The position numbers and the translations under genes were made by a program. The notes below the pieces were generated by a model that saw nothing but the letters and a program-made list of their open reading frames with translations, was not told the DNA's origin and did not search any database. From assembly GCA_963995525.1 (NCBI GenBank), contig OZ023206.1, forward strand, positions 50,609,713 through 50,673,712: 64,000 bases of DNA, read 5' to 3'. Source of the stretch: Escarpia spicata (Eukaryota > Annelida > Polychaeta > Sabellida > Siboglinidae). Below, piece by piece: positions 1-11,529 of the stretch (the stretch's first letter is position 1; each line of letters starts with the position of its first letter).

Positions 1-640
1 TTACTTATATATATATATCTTGCAATCACTCATTGAGTCTGATTATCCGAGTCATAATGAAGATGATGATGATAATGTTCAGTTATATCTGATGAGTGCG
101 TACGTAACTTATCGTGATTTGCAAATCCGGCTGCACACATCATACACATATATTTGCGTAGCAGCAGCGGCGATAGTTGTCAATTTGTTATTGTCGTATT
201 CATAATCCTTCCGCCGCTGTCTTTTCGGCAATGTATGCTACGCGGTTAATTTCAACAGTTTCACGCCAGTTTTGCTGATGGATCTCCATCACACAGTCTT
301 CACAGTCATTTTCCCATGTAGTCGTGTTTATGTTACATTTCGTTATGTTTGTTTTATTTGGTTTATGTAACTGAGCGACTTACTAAGTACAAATATCACT
401 TATTTAAACCATCCAGTCTAATGATCCTCTTCACTCCTATACGATTAACGCATGGAGCAGAAACAGTGAAGAAATTACGCAATTAGAGTAAAACATCTCT
501 TCACCAAAATCACCGGATGCTGCGTCGAAAACATCGTTCACCCATCTACGAATCAAATGCCCTATCAACACGAAACGAGTCCACTACAACATTGAAAGTG
601 CAAAAAAACCCTGATGAGACACAGAATTCGAGTAATTAAC
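1..640. other. No recognisable gene
   Basis: A+T-rich sequence. A 61-codon open frame near position 20 resembles nothing I know and has no repeat or splice context. I see no mobile-element motif here. The Penelope-like fragment begins just downstream. Confidence 0.5.
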
Positions 641-644
641 AACA

Positions 645-1865
645 ATGTGGATAGTTACAAACAAAAGAAACACAATACCGACAACGAACTGTTTACGCAG
701 TTGCCTAGCAACGTCAAGGAAAACGTGGTGTCACACCTGCGCGAACACACGAGACAGTCAGCTAGAACGTAGGAAAGAACAAAGAAAAGAGACAGATACC
801 ACCACTGATCTGTCAGATGAGCAGCTTAAGAAGTGGGTAGTTAACAACTCGCAGTATGAACTGAATGACGCAGATACGAAGATTCTCGCGAAGGGATTCA
901 GTTATGATATAGCGGCGAAAGAAATTCCAATACAGAAATATATAGTAGCGACTGAAGGGGCTTGCTCTTTGTTACCACAAACAGAAAGATTCCGAAATGC
1001 AACATCAGTAAAGAAGAGAGTGCCGCACTTAATTCACACAAAACAAACAATCATCATTCTCCCGGCGGACAAGAGACGTTCTACGGTAGTAATGGACAAA
1101 GCACAGTATGCGAAGAAAGTATGTGGGCTGCTAGATGACGAGAAAACGCACTCCAAATTAAAGTCGGATCCAACTACTAATACAAGAGAAAACTAATTGC
1201 CATCCTCACCAGACTAATGAGAGAGGATCAGATCACAGAACAATAGAATTACTACCTTTATCCCTCGGCAGAAGCTATCTCTAGACTGTAATGCACTCCA
1301 AAAATCCACCCAAAAAAACAACTCCCTAAGACCTATTGGCATTATATTGGCTCAAAAGAGTACAACACGTCACGAACCTTGGCAGATCTTTTTGGCCCTA
1401 TGGTAGAACTGGTGCAACACCATGTGAAAATTCAAGACAACTGGCTGAGGATCAAAAATTACTGACTCTACACGAAGATGAAATGTTCACCTCTCACGAT
1501 GTCGTGTCTCTCTTCAAGAACACGCCTATACCGACGAGTATGGAGATAATCAAAACCAGACTGCAGAGCGACGCCACGTTAAAAGATCGGACGAGACTGG
1601 AAATAAAAGACATTATGGAGCTACTGGACTTTGTTCTGAACACAACCTACTTCACATTCACAAACACTTTATACCAAAGGAAATTTGGCATAGCCATGGT
1701 TAGCCCTGTGTCCCCCGTTGTCGCGAACCTCTTCAAGGAACATCTCTAGAAAGAGACAATGCACACAGCACCTGTCACATGCCGAGCAAGAATTTGGAAA
1801 CTATATTTCGCGATATTCTCGAAGTACTAATGACAGGGATGAAACAACATCTGACCGACCATCTT
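645..1865 (+). pseudogene. Penelope-like element reverse transcriptase, 5'-truncated and frame-broken
   Basis: The first frame (645-1196) carries the region before the RT core of Penelope-like elements: a 'LSDEQLKKW..' segment, 'AKGFSYDIAAKEIPIQKYI', then 'LPADKRRSTVVMDKAQYAKK' and a 'DP' box. After stops and frameshifts near 1196-1340, a 'PKIHPKK' motif and a frame at 1336-1749 continue with 'HDVVSLFKNTPIP', 'TYFTFTNTLYQ' and 'AMVSPVSPVVANLF'. These follow the order expected in Penelope RTs. The sequence stops matching around 1865 at a short TA run, before the catalytic YxDD region, so the palm and any GIY-YIG endonuclease are missing. This is a dead fragment. The 'VVSLF' and 'GSPxSPVxANL'-type motifs separate it from LINE RTs. 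Confidence 0.75.
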
Positions 1866-3035
1866 AACGCAGTATATATATATATATATAAACAAGTTTG
1901 ACATTAAAATAAATTAAAACATATAACAACAGGAGATAAACTCACTCTATATGGCCACCATTACTATTTTGAGAACTATAAAATTTAACTCAGCCGATAC
2001 CGAGCGTGTATGTATTTTAAACGTCTCCAAGAAGATTACATATGACGCGATCCACACAAACAATGCGCCAATGAAAGGGTTCAATTTTGCTCACGGTATA
2101 ACTGTATGATGATAATATGTAAGCGATTTCCATTGAAATGGCAACTGATGACATGACCTCCAGACTTTTCCTATAAGAGGAAATAACATGTACCTAATAC
2201 TTAGAAATTGTTATCGATTCCTAATCAACCAAGAATGTGTAGTCTGTTCCAGGAAATAAAACAAAATTACATACCAGATAGTCAAAACGGTATAATTCAT
2301 GCATGAATGTATGCATGCATGTATATACTATATGATATGCATGTACAAGCTCATTATCGAGCAACATGGACTCGCCAGTTCAAAAAGTTACCAAAGAGTG
2401 AGTTTTTGTATTATTAGGCTACCCACATTTATTTCACGATTACTTCGACATGTTGTTTATTGGTGACCAAAAGCAAAACGTTATAATTAATTCTATATTT
2501 TCACTATAACACCACATGTTTCGTTAGAAGTGATCGCGTTTTATGTGTGCGTATGTGTGTGCGTGCGTGCGTGCGTGTATGCATGTATATATTAACCTTA
2601 TTGAATTAAATATCGCTTGCGTATTTTATTTAGTTTGTGAGTCACTGTTATTGGAAAATAAATGGTGGTCTAACCCCATATCTTCAGGCAACTCTAAAAT
2701 GGTGCCACCTACTGGAGATTCCTATACACACACAAACGAGTTGATTTTTTGTACATTTTGTACCGATAAAAGACAATAATTTATTTTTGTTTCATCACAT
2801 GACAAGTTTATGTGTGTAGCGTAAGAGATATATGATGAAGTTTGCCTAGTTTGGTGACAGTAGCCTCAGTAGGCGTAGCGGTGACCGTGTTCATGGTTTT
2901 TTGAGGTGCGGGCCTAAACTGCAAACGTTCCGGCCTACATACATACGCGAACTGTTTTAAATATAAATTATAATATTATAGATTAGGTCAACAATTGCGC
3001 ATATCGATCATACCATCATATTTTTTAGAAAGAAA
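1866..3035. other. No recognisable gene
   Basis: Intergenic A+T-rich DNA with short TA, ATGC and GT-rich simple stretches (about 2300-2345 and 2540-2590). The 78-codon open frame starting at 2543 runs through the GT-rich stretch and has no family resemblance. Confidence 0.5.
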
Positions 3036-3039
3036 CATT

Positions 3040-4165
3040 CTTGTGAAAATCAACTGTTACTAACAACAAATGACAAATTACATGAATCATCAGAATCTAC
3101 AATTGGATATTGCTATTCTCGATTTTTCTATAAAAAATGTCATGTTGTACAACACAACAGACTGTTACATACGTTGAATTATTTTGGTATAAATGGAAAT
3201 GTTCAAAATTGGATAAAGTAATTCTTAATGGGTCGAACTCAACGTGTATTGGTAAATGGTGAATTTTCTGATGATGAAGATCGAAGTAGCATATCCAGTG
3301 TTCCTCAGGGTACAGTAATGGGACCACTATTGTTTTTATTATACTGTAATGATCATCCAGGTGTTATTTCTCCAGGTACAAGAGTGAAACTCTTTGCCTA
3401 TGATTGTTTGATTTATAGACCAGTTCAGTCTTTACAAGATCAACTAATATTGTAAAAACATTTAGACAGTCTTCTTAAGTGGAGTATTGATTGGGGCATG
3501 AAATTTAATATTTCTAAATGCAATATAATGAGCACAAATTTTGGTCTTCATTTACATCGTTTTTATCACATGGGCGGGCAAATTTTGAAAGAGGTCAATT
3601 ATACCAAATATTTGGGGGTTATTTTATCAAATTATTTAATTTGGTCTAAGCACTTTGCTGAAGTGGTTAAGAAAGGTAATCAAAAACGTTTACGTAGAAA
3701 TCTTGGGGGCTGTTCACAAAAATGTAAAACAATTGCATATATTCCATTAGTAAGAGCTGGAATGGAATATGCTGCAACAATCTGGGATCCATTCCTAATG
3801 AAATATATTAACAGCATTGAAGTAATTCAAAGACGTGCAGCAAGATGGACAAAATCCAAATATTAATATGAACAAAGTGTGACAGAATTGTTAAAAGACT
3901 TAAATTGGGCATAATTAACATATCGGAGACGTATTATGCGTTCAACTCTGTTTTATAAAATAAATAATGATGAATTGTCAATCAAATTTTCAGACTTTGG
4001 TGTGCAAAAGGTTAATAGAGCTACAAGGGCAGAACCATCGATGGGTCAAGATGGGAATATTTTATTTAATCATAAATTAAGTAGACCTAGTTGTAATAAA
4101 ACCATGTTGTCTAAATCTGTAATTTTAAGAACTATACCAGATTGGAATAAATGATCCTGCAATAT
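3040..4165 (+). pseudogene. Non-LTR retrotransposon (CR1/L2-like) RT and C-terminal region, inactive
   Basis: Conserved LINE motifs appear in order but across broken frames. A 'CENQLLLTTND' block (about 3040) and 'DIAILDF' (about 3103) come first. Then 'NYFGINGNVQNWIK' and 'MGRTQRVLVNGE' follow, and the RT motif 'SVPQGTVMGPLLFLLY' is near 3297-3345. The catalytic box near 3388 reads FAYD where the family has F/YADD, so an essential aspartate is lost. After a stop at 3453-3455 the thumb and C-terminal region continue ('NISKCN', 'YTKYLGVIL', 'IEVIQRRAARW') and a third frame runs 3936-4153. Neither the endonuclease half nor a 3' tail is visible. It is a 5'-truncated relic. Confidence 0.8.
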
Positions 4166-4469
4166 TCTTGCGGCCTGCTCCAGTACATCATTTTGGAGTA
4201 GGCTAGAGTCGCTACCATGAACGTATTGCTTCTCACCTATCATTCGTGTGTTGTCCCTTCTGGGAATTTATGGTTTATTTCTCAAGATTAAGATCACGTT
4301 GCACTTTTTCACTCCTCCATGAAACATGTATAGGTAAAAATGGAAAAATAGCAAGTTTATATAACGGCTTTTTAAAGTCGTTATTACGACTTTTAATCTC
4401 GTACTTACGACTTTTATACATTTTTACACAGGTCATAAATACTCTCCCATACCAGACGGAATCCTAGGT

Positions 4470-6240
4470 CGTGCGGCAGTATTTTACAGCGGTAGGATTT
4501 TTCGCCCCTTGTTAAACAATATTATAATAAATTAATAAATCCCGACGTCTCCTCGCGAAAAACTGTAATTCTGGACAAGCGCATTAATGGTCGGTGAGGC
4601 ATGCTCGCTATAGCCTATAGAGCATACTCTGGTCATGCACACTGAATGTTGATAAATTCAGCTATGCCCATTCGGTAGGTTTTTGAGGTTCTTTTTCAAT
4701 TGCTGCATGTTATAAATGTATATCGTGTTCTGATACCTAGTGACGTCTTCACTTATTAATAACCAAGGAAGCAAACCATTGTAACCGCCATGTTTAAGTT
4801 GATTTTGAATAACGCGAGAGCACGGACATTTTCGAGAAAAAAATCAAATTGCAAAATACTCATCTATTGTTAGATATATAAACACCATTTAAGCGCTCTC
4901 ACATTCTAAAAAAAATTGAATCTAAGTTTAAAAAAAAGAAAAAACCACGAATTTTTAGTTATCAATTTCACATTCATAACAGTGAACATGAACGTATGGC
5001 AAGGCCTACAGTACACTGTTTACACTGCATTTCATACATGTGCAAAGGGTCAACAGTACACGGACGAAATCCACAAAAAGTTGCGTATCTGTCACTGTCA
5101 TCAAATCTAGTCCGTAGCACTAGAGTAGTTTTAATTCTTGTTAAATTATTACTTTTATTAAAAATAATCATATTGAATACGGTATTGCATATTGTCTATA
5201 TAATGTTGGACACATTTATAATATTATATATATACGCATTAAGCAGAGGGCATATGATTGGGAAAAGTATTATGATTAAGTATTTGTTACCGTTTTACAT
5301 TGGACATTGCTTTTGAAATAAACGACAAAAGCTATGATATACAAATAATAATAGTAAAAAAATAATAAAACATTCCTTTACAACTACCGAAACTGAAATG
5401 TTTGTTAATCGACTGCTGTGCCATGTAATGCTGTATTGATGAATTACAAAGCTTGAAACATATTACAAATAGTTGTGTATAAGCTTACAGTCGCCAAGGT
5501 GTAACGATAGAAATAAAATGACTTCAAAGTACCGATCGATTAATTTTGGTAAAAACCTTCACAGCAGGTATGTATATATCATATTATTATATTATATAAT
5601 TTTACCAAGTATTGCAAGAATGTGATATATTTTAAAATGAGCACGAGAATAGTTATATTTAAAAATATAAATACTCGCCCTTTTATAAAGAGAACATGAC
5701 AAACACTTAAAAGCTACATAACGCTTTGCGTTTGTCAGGGTGGATTTCTGTTGGCCCAGTGGAGAACAATATATATATTTTTCATAGCTAAAGATATATT
5801 CCATGATGGTGCATTTTTTAAACCATATTTTATACAAGTAACAATTGTTTTGTTTTATCATGCATCAGTTACACATATGTAGGCAAGTGCAAAATTAATA
5901 TTTATAAAATTAAAATGTGCATATTTTTGTCATCTTATTATATAGTTGCAGAGCACATGTGATGGTTACTTTTACCTTTGGTATGTATTAATATTTAGAA
6001 ACTATGTTGTGTTAGAAAAGTGATAAATGCATAATAATAATAATTATATTTAATATTGCCCGTGTACAATGATGCGACAAGAAGTTATGGATTATGTAGC
6101 TGATTTCACGATTCATTTCTAGGCAGCACTGCATATTCTCAGACGTACAGTGTCTTCACCAAGAAGGCTGTTCATTCAAAAAAAATTCAGATATCATCGA
6201 TGGGCTACTCAGGAGACAAACACCCGATACACCTTTGACT
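4470..6240. repeat. Dispersed repeat R1, copy 1
   Basis: About 1.7 kb, matching 18085-19700 in the same orientation over most of its length. Shared blocks include 'agcggtaggatttttcgc', 'ggtttttgaggttctttttc', 'agcagagggcatatgattgg' and 'caccaagaaggctgttca' (some with single changes). Short inverted pieces occur at 50085-50128 and 54495-54660. No coding capacity was found and the true ends are undefined. It could be a non-autonomous DNA transposon or an LTR-derived unit; I cannot decide. Confidence 0.7.
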
Positions 6241-6679
6241 GACGTGCAGCTGAAGATTTTCTCCGCTACAATTGATTATCTTTCATGATGTATCTACCTA
6301 TGCTACCAATGTGAAGATTGCATACAGCAAAGAAGAGTTAGTTGTAAATCACGACATCGTAAAATCAACAAGTCTGCCAGTTTGTGACTTTCGGAAACTT
6401 AACATAATCGTCTCTAACTCCGAAACTTACTGTTAATATTGCCCAACGCTATTACTACAAGCGAGAACGTTAGACCCCCGGCGTGTCGACACAAATAAAA
6501 CGACCCCTTTGACTAAGCCAGTGCTACAAAGCCAATTGCATGGGGTGGTGATTGCCGAACCACGTCATTGTCTTGGCGCGACCGTACAACGGAACTGCTA
6601 CCGGTCATGCCTGGACGACCCTAAACTAACATTACTCGTTAAGCCACCAACGGCAGAGCGTCAACACACCACGCACAAC
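6241..6679. other. No recognisable gene; flank of a LINE ORF1 fragment
   Basis: The open frame in this strand starts at 6509, but its first 57 codons have no recognisable content. The coiled-coil part begins at the internal methionine at 6680. I see no promoter or splice signal worth reporting. Confidence 0.35.
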
Positions 6680-6890
6680 ATGCGTACTTCAAAAGCTACA
6701 AAGAACAACGAATCAGAAATGGATGAAATTCGCGGATCGCTTGACTTTCTGTGCAACTCGTTCGATAACATCAGAAAACAACACACTGCTACAGACAAAC
6801 GCATCTCTGAGTTATTAGAAGAGATCAAGGCAAAGGATGCATGAACGCATATCGAAGCTGGAGGCTCAGGTGAACGATCTGGAGCAGAAC
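6680..6890 (+). pseudogene. LINE ORF1-like coiled-coil fragment
   Basis: From the methionine at 6680 the frame is polar and heptad-like: 'SEMDEIRGSLDFLCNSFDNI' then 'DKRISELLEEIKAKDA'. This resembles the N-terminal coiled coil that precedes the RRM in ORF1 proteins of L1, L2 and Jockey-like LINEs. It stops at 6842-6844, but the next frame continues the heptads with 'HERISKLEAQVNDLEQ' (to about 6890), which implies a small frameshift. The RRM does not follow; satellite DNA begins instead. An RRM-type ORF1 fragment on the other strand sits at 44125-44480. The assignment rests on coiled-coil character and context and is moderate. Confidence 0.5.
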
Positions 6891-6959
6891 TATTTGTTTA
6901 TGTTTATTCAGTCTGATTTCGAATTTTGCCAACATGTCACTGATCAACTGAACTTTCGT

Positions 6960-7620
6960 TCTTTCCAATATTCTGATTATACAGCCCATCCAAAATACCT
7001 TTGAATTATATTTGGTAGCATTAAGGCCAATGGTATCTGAATGGTACTTAACCCTTTCTGTACTGTTCAATGATATTTTGAATGGTCTTCAATGCTATTA
7101 GGGGGTACTATGGCCAATGATATTTGAATGGTATTTAATACAATGGTATTGAACGGTCCTCAGTGGTATATCATTGAATGGTATACCACTGAGGACCATT
7201 CAAAATATAATTCAATGGTATTCTGAATGGTCTTCAAATATATTAGGGGGTATTATGGCCAATGGTATTTGAATGGTATTTAATCCAATGGTATTGAACG
7301 GTCCTCAGTGGTATATCATTGGATGGTATACCACTGAGAACCATTCAGAATACCATTCAAAATATCATTGAATGGGATTCTGAATGATCTTCAATGGTAT
7401 TAGGGGGTATTATGGCCAAGGGTATTTAAATGGTATTTAATCCAATGCAGTATAATTTATTATACCGTTCTATGGTATACTATTCAGAATACTTTTGGAC
7501 TACCCCGAATGGTATACCACTGAAGCATATTGTTGAAAACCATTCAAAAAACCATTGAACAACGTATTCTAAATAACAAATTCAACCTTATATAAACTTT
7601 TGAATACCACTGATTATCAC
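6960..7620. repeat. GGTAT-rich tandem satellite with internal hairpins
   Basis: The core is about 2.5 tandem units of 145-157 bp. 'tattaggggg' recurs at 7096, 7241 and 7398, and 'ggtcctcagtggtat' at 7155 and 7300. Each of the two best units holds an inverted repeat: 7155-7169 pairs exactly with 7183-7197, and 7300-7314 pairs with 7328-7342 with one mismatch. The whole region is built from degenerate 'gaatggtatt' words on both strands. No coding is apparent. Confidence 0.85.
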
Positions 7621-8440
7621 TGAATGTAGTGCATGCACTACTGAACGGCAGTTAAATAGCCCATTGGTATTTCATATATTGCAAACACACACCAGTAAAA
7701 AGGGCATATATGAAATATATACCACAAAATGATGCAATTAAAATACCATTGACATTAACATTTATAATACCATACACATAAAGGTGTCAGTTTTGAGCAC
7801 ACATAGAACAGAAAACATAGTGAAGGTAAATTAACAACAGTTTAATGGTATACCGGTCTTAATTTTTTGTGCACATGCAACCACTAAATCCCTAGAACAA
7901 CCGTCAACATGAAACCGGTACTCGGCAGGATGGCCCTACTCTCCTGTCAGCCGAGCCACAGTTAACCTGCATATAATATACAAAATACATATTACATGGG
8001 TGTCAATCAATTGACAAACAATATAATTATTAATTATACTTTACTGATTATAAACAACATATTAGTATCTCACGCATGCATTGTATCATGGAATAAACCA
8101 GCTAATGCGCTATACACACATAATTATATACAAACAGGTAATCTGAGATTAAGCAAGAATGCCACAATATATACATCCAATCTACTGTGGATTACAACCG
8201 CCAACAATATAGAAAATTGCCCAAAATAATGGTATCATCTACCGATTAACAGCGAAAACAATGTTCGCACCATCATTACCAACTAAATGCAATTCACATG
8301 AAAGATACGTACAGTTTTCAAACAAATCTTGTCCCTACCGCATTATATAAAAAAGATATGTCGTTTAATGTCGCCCAACACAGCTTAACGAGGCAAAATA
8401 GAAAGTTATCGCAAACAAGAAATACAGCGGCGGCGAAAAA
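7621..8440. other. No recognisable gene
   Basis: A+T-rich DNA. The open frames at 7996-8229 and 8298-8486 have no family resemblance, and the second runs into repeat R3. Confidence 0.45.
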
Positions 8441-9060
8441 TATCAACAGCAAATATCATTTAATAATTCAACACCGTCATGGTTAGGGCCTATCGATGAA
8501 CAAACAACGAGTATCTGCGAGCACGTCATGATGTTTAAATACATGTAGTGGTGTAGTTTGGTTTCTAACATTTAGTTTGGTTTCAAAAATGTTGTAAATC
8601 TGTCGCGACTGACAATTAACTACCAACCATCATGTTGCTAGTTGTGATCATTATATTGAAGCTAATTGGGAGTTCGTTTTTACTGTTACCCCTAGAATCC
8701 TATAATACATACCTAACTTGGTATATGTTGAGCATTATCAGTCAACACATATTCGTTTTATTTGTTACGTAAAGCGCACCCGGATAACCCCACCTCCACG
8801 TAACGCTTCGTCACGTTGACCCGTAGATCTACATCCTAACTTCCAGAGTGGAGTAGGATGTATGGTTGACCGAACGGTGTCACTGTTTAATGACATACTT
8901 GTCTTATCATGTTGTAGACAATTTAACGACCGGCTACCATTCAATAGGTTCGATCGGGTTGCCGAAAACACAAATGTATTCTGATGGGCCTAGGCACTAA
9001 CGATATGCCTGCTTGACAACCTAGTCCACGAATCTCTTGCCTACAGTAAGATATGAGAAA
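8441..9060. repeat. Dispersed repeat R3, copy 1
   Basis: Matches 28500-29110 in the same orientation and 59370-59957 inverted. Shared words include 'gagtatctgcgagcacg', 'gtaaagcgcaccc' and 'tgacatacttgtcttat'. A shorter piece related to the 28.5-28.8 kb copy is at 46040-46200. No coding. In both block A and block B it lies just 3' of the zinc-finger locus. Confidence 0.75.
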
Positions 9061-9199
9061 TCAGGTTGTTCATGTCACGTCATCCACAAACGTTGTGAGG
9101 CGTCACACGCACACAACATTTCAAAATAAGACTTTTTATTGTGAAAATCACATTCCCGAAAACTGTTTTCTGCATGTGTCGCATTTGAAACATTTCACA

Positions 9200-9442
9200 C
9201 CGGTAAAATTACCCAGAAACAACCATATTTAAGATATTACTGTTTCTAGTCTGATGTCCACACGTAACACACTTTAAATGTGATTCTCAATCGTTTGTTA
9301 ACATTGCCAGTGAGCAAGTCTGACATAAAATTGTCAGTTGTTGTGAACTGGAAGCCACACGTATCAAGTCGGCTTCGGCTCATTATGAGACCAGCCACGT
9401 GATTTGAAATCGACATTGTATGCAAACTGTGCCCCGCAGATA
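9200..9442 (-). pseudogene. Degenerate fingers downstream of the 17-finger gene
   Basis: Beyond the stop at 9443 the minus strand still encodes finger-like text in another frame: 'CDICGAQFAYNVDFKSRGW', then a Cys/Phe-containing relic ('CGFQFTTTDNF'). The same decayed extension follows the plus-strand locus near 58975-59100 ('CGAQFAYSSGLKSRG'). An ancestral gene was therefore longer than either present frame. Confidence 0.6.
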
Positions 9443-10915
9443 TCACATTTGTTTCTCCCCGGTGTGCATACGGACATGCTTCTTCAGAATTCCACTTGCG
9501 GAGAACTGTGCACCACAGGTATCACATTTGTAGGGTTTCTCCCCCGTATGGATACGGACATGCGTCTTCAGATTTCCACTTTCTGAGAACCGTTCACCAC
9601 ACGTATCACATTTGTACGGTTTCTCTCCGGTGTGGATACGAACATGCGACTTCAGATTTCCACTTTCTGAGAATTGTGCTCCACAGGTATCACATTTGTA
9701 AGGTTTCTCCCCGGTGTGGGTACGGATATGCGTCTTCAAATTACAATTTTTTGAGAACTGTGCACCACACGTATCACATTTGTATGGTTTCTCCCCGGTG
9801 TGGGTACGAACGTGCGTCTTCAAAAGATTACTTTTTGAGAACTGTGCACCACACGTATCACATTTGTAAGGTTTCTCCCCGGTGTGTGTACGGACATGCG
9901 TCTTCAGGTTTCCACTTGCGGAGAACTGTGCACCACAGGTATCACATCTGTAGGGTTTTTTTCCCGTATGGATAAGGACATGTTTATTTAAGTTACCACT
10001 TTCTGAGAACTGTGCACCACAGGTATCACATTTGTAGGGTTTCTCCCCGGTGTGGGTACGAACATGCGTCTTCAAACGACTACTTTCTGAGAACTGTGCA
10101 CCACACGTGTGACATTTGTAAGGTTTGTCCCCAGTGTGGGTACGGATGTGCGACTGCAGACTACCACTTCGTGAGAATCGTGCTCCACACGCATCACATT
10201 TGTAAGGTTTCTCCCCAGTGTGGATACGGACATGCATCTGCAGATTTCCATTGTGTGAGAATTGTGCTCCACACGTATCACATTTGTAAGGTTTCTCCCC
10301 GGTGTGGATACGGACATGCTTCTGCAGATTTCCACTTTGTGAGAATTGTGCTCCACAGGTATCACATTTGTATGGTTTCTCCCCGGTGTGGGTACGAACG
10401 TGCGTCTTCAAAAGATTACTTTTTGAGAACTGTGCACCACACGTATCACATTTGTAAGGTTTCTCCCCGGTGTGTGTACGGACATGCGTCTTCAGGTTTC
10501 CACTTGCGGAGAACTGTGCACCACAGGTATCACATCTGTAGGGTTTTTTTCCCGTATGGATAAGGACATGTTTATTTAAGTTACCACTTTCTGAGAACTG
10601 TGCACCACAGGTATCACATTTGTAGGGTTTCTCCCCGGTGTGGGTACGAACATGCGTCTTCAAACGACTACTTTCTGAGAACTGTGCACCACACGTGTGA
10701 CATTTGTAAGGTTTGTCCCCAGTGTGGGTACGGATGTGCGACTGCAGACTACCACTTCGTGAGAATCGTGCTCCACACGCATCACATTTGTAAGGTTTCT
10801 CCCCAGTGTGGGTACGGATGTGCGTCTTCAAATGACCACTTTTTGAGAACTGTGCACCACATGTGTAACATTTGAATCGTTTGTGTACAGTACTGGTGAG
10901 TACATTCACAGACAT
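9443..10915 (-). CDS. C2H2 zinc-finger protein, 17 fingers
   Basis: A 490-residue single-exon frame starts with 'MSVNVLTSTVHKRFKC', whose beginning aligns with the start of the related locus at 57773. It is made almost wholly of 17 tandem C2H2 fingers of 28 residues (CX2CX12HX3H) joined by TGEKPY-type linkers (variants TGDKPY and TGKKPY), ending TGEKQM. Such proteins are typically nuclear sequence-specific DNA binders. No KRAB, SCAN, BTB or ZAD domain is present, so any effector function is unknown. Fingers 2-6 and 9-13 are identical, the result of a 588-bp (seven-finger) offset duplication. Contact residues differ between the other fingers, as expected for a long binding site. The frame is clean while its paralogue is broken, which favours a functional gene. 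Neighbouring sequence is LINE and repeat DNA. Upstream non-coding exons cannot be excluded. Confidence 0.9.
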   Translation of the reverse strand: MSVNVLTSTVHKRFKCYTCGAQFSKSGHLKTHIRTHTGEKPYKCDACGARFSRSGSLQSHIRTHTGDKPYKCHTCGAQFSESSRLKTHVRTHTGEKPYKCDTCGAQFSESGNLNKHVLIHTGKKPYRCDTCGAQFSASGNLKTHVRTHTGEKPYKCDTCGAQFSKSNLLKTHVRTHTGEKPYKCDTCGAQFSQSGNLQKHVRIHTGEKPYKCDTCGAQFSHNGNLQMHVRIHTGEKPYKCDACGARFSRSGSLQSHIRTHTGDKPYKCHTCGAQFSESSRLKTHVRTHTGEKPYKCDTCGAQFSESGNLNKHVLIHTGKKPYRCDTCGAQFSASGNLKTHVRTHTGEKPYKCDTCGAQFSKSNLLKTHVRTHTGEKPYKCDTCGAQFSKNCNLKTHIRTHTGEKPYKCDTCGAQFSESGNLKSHVRIHTGEKPYKCDTCGERFSESGNLKTHVRIHTGEKPYKCDTCGAQFSASGILKKHVRMHTGEKQM

Positions 10916-11099
10916 AATTGAACTGTATTTGTTTCAACCTTTTTACACAAACATTATTTTGTATTGTGCTGTTGTTCTCAATGCACTATTGCATACAAAC
11001 ACATAAACGTGTTATTATTAGTGAACATCACATCTCAAGAAATTCTCACTATTCATAGTGTCTACCAAGGTGGAACAATATAGTTTCAAAACAACTTGT

Positions 11100-11470
11100 T
11101 AAAACATTTTTCACAGGTGTTACATAAAAAAATATGTCTCAATGTGCAGCTTTAAACCGATCCTCGGAAAAGATTGTCTTCCACGTGTGTCAGAGTTTTC
11201 TCAGCTGTCTGAGAAAGCAAACGAACCTTTACATTTGTTGCACAACTGTCACACTTGAATGGTTCCCAGTCACAGGGAGTTGGTGTCTGCATCAACGCTA
11301 AATATTGTGCCATGAGTCATTCAGTCACACGTTTTCTCTTCTTTGTGTTGACACTGTGTGACGTGCCTCGATGTTCTATGTCTTGTTGGTGCACACAATA
11401 TGACAGTTGTTGTGGTCAATGCCCGAGAGTTTTTGCAGCTTTGTTACTTTATTGTTGACAGTTCTGTCAC
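11100..11470 (-). pseudogene. Decayed 5' zinc-finger relic and conserved upstream flank
   Basis: This stretch is the inverted match of 57230-57600. On the minus strand the words around 11220-11265 correspond to 'FKCDSCAAG' in the plus-strand locus, a half-finger. Around 11125 a 'CXXC...C' relic precedes the gene. No continuous frame joins it to the 17-finger protein. It may be eroded upstream fingers or 5' UTR. Confidence 0.45.
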
Positions 11471-11529
11471 AAACATTTGAGTGTTCTGAAACAAAATAAA
11501 AGTAAGCGACATCATCAGACGTCGTTTGA

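Noticed and set aside
6120..6300. Possible second Penelope-like fragment near the end of R1 copy 1
   Set aside because: A short 'PLTDVQLKIFSATIDYLS' reading is suggestive, but there are no further RT motifs before stops and its first part lies within R1.
9496..10875. Long plus-strand frames across the 17-finger gene (9496-9975, 10012-10563, 10600-10875)
   Set aside because: They are antisense shadows kept open by the 84-bp period of the zinc-finger array; they carry no domain of their own.
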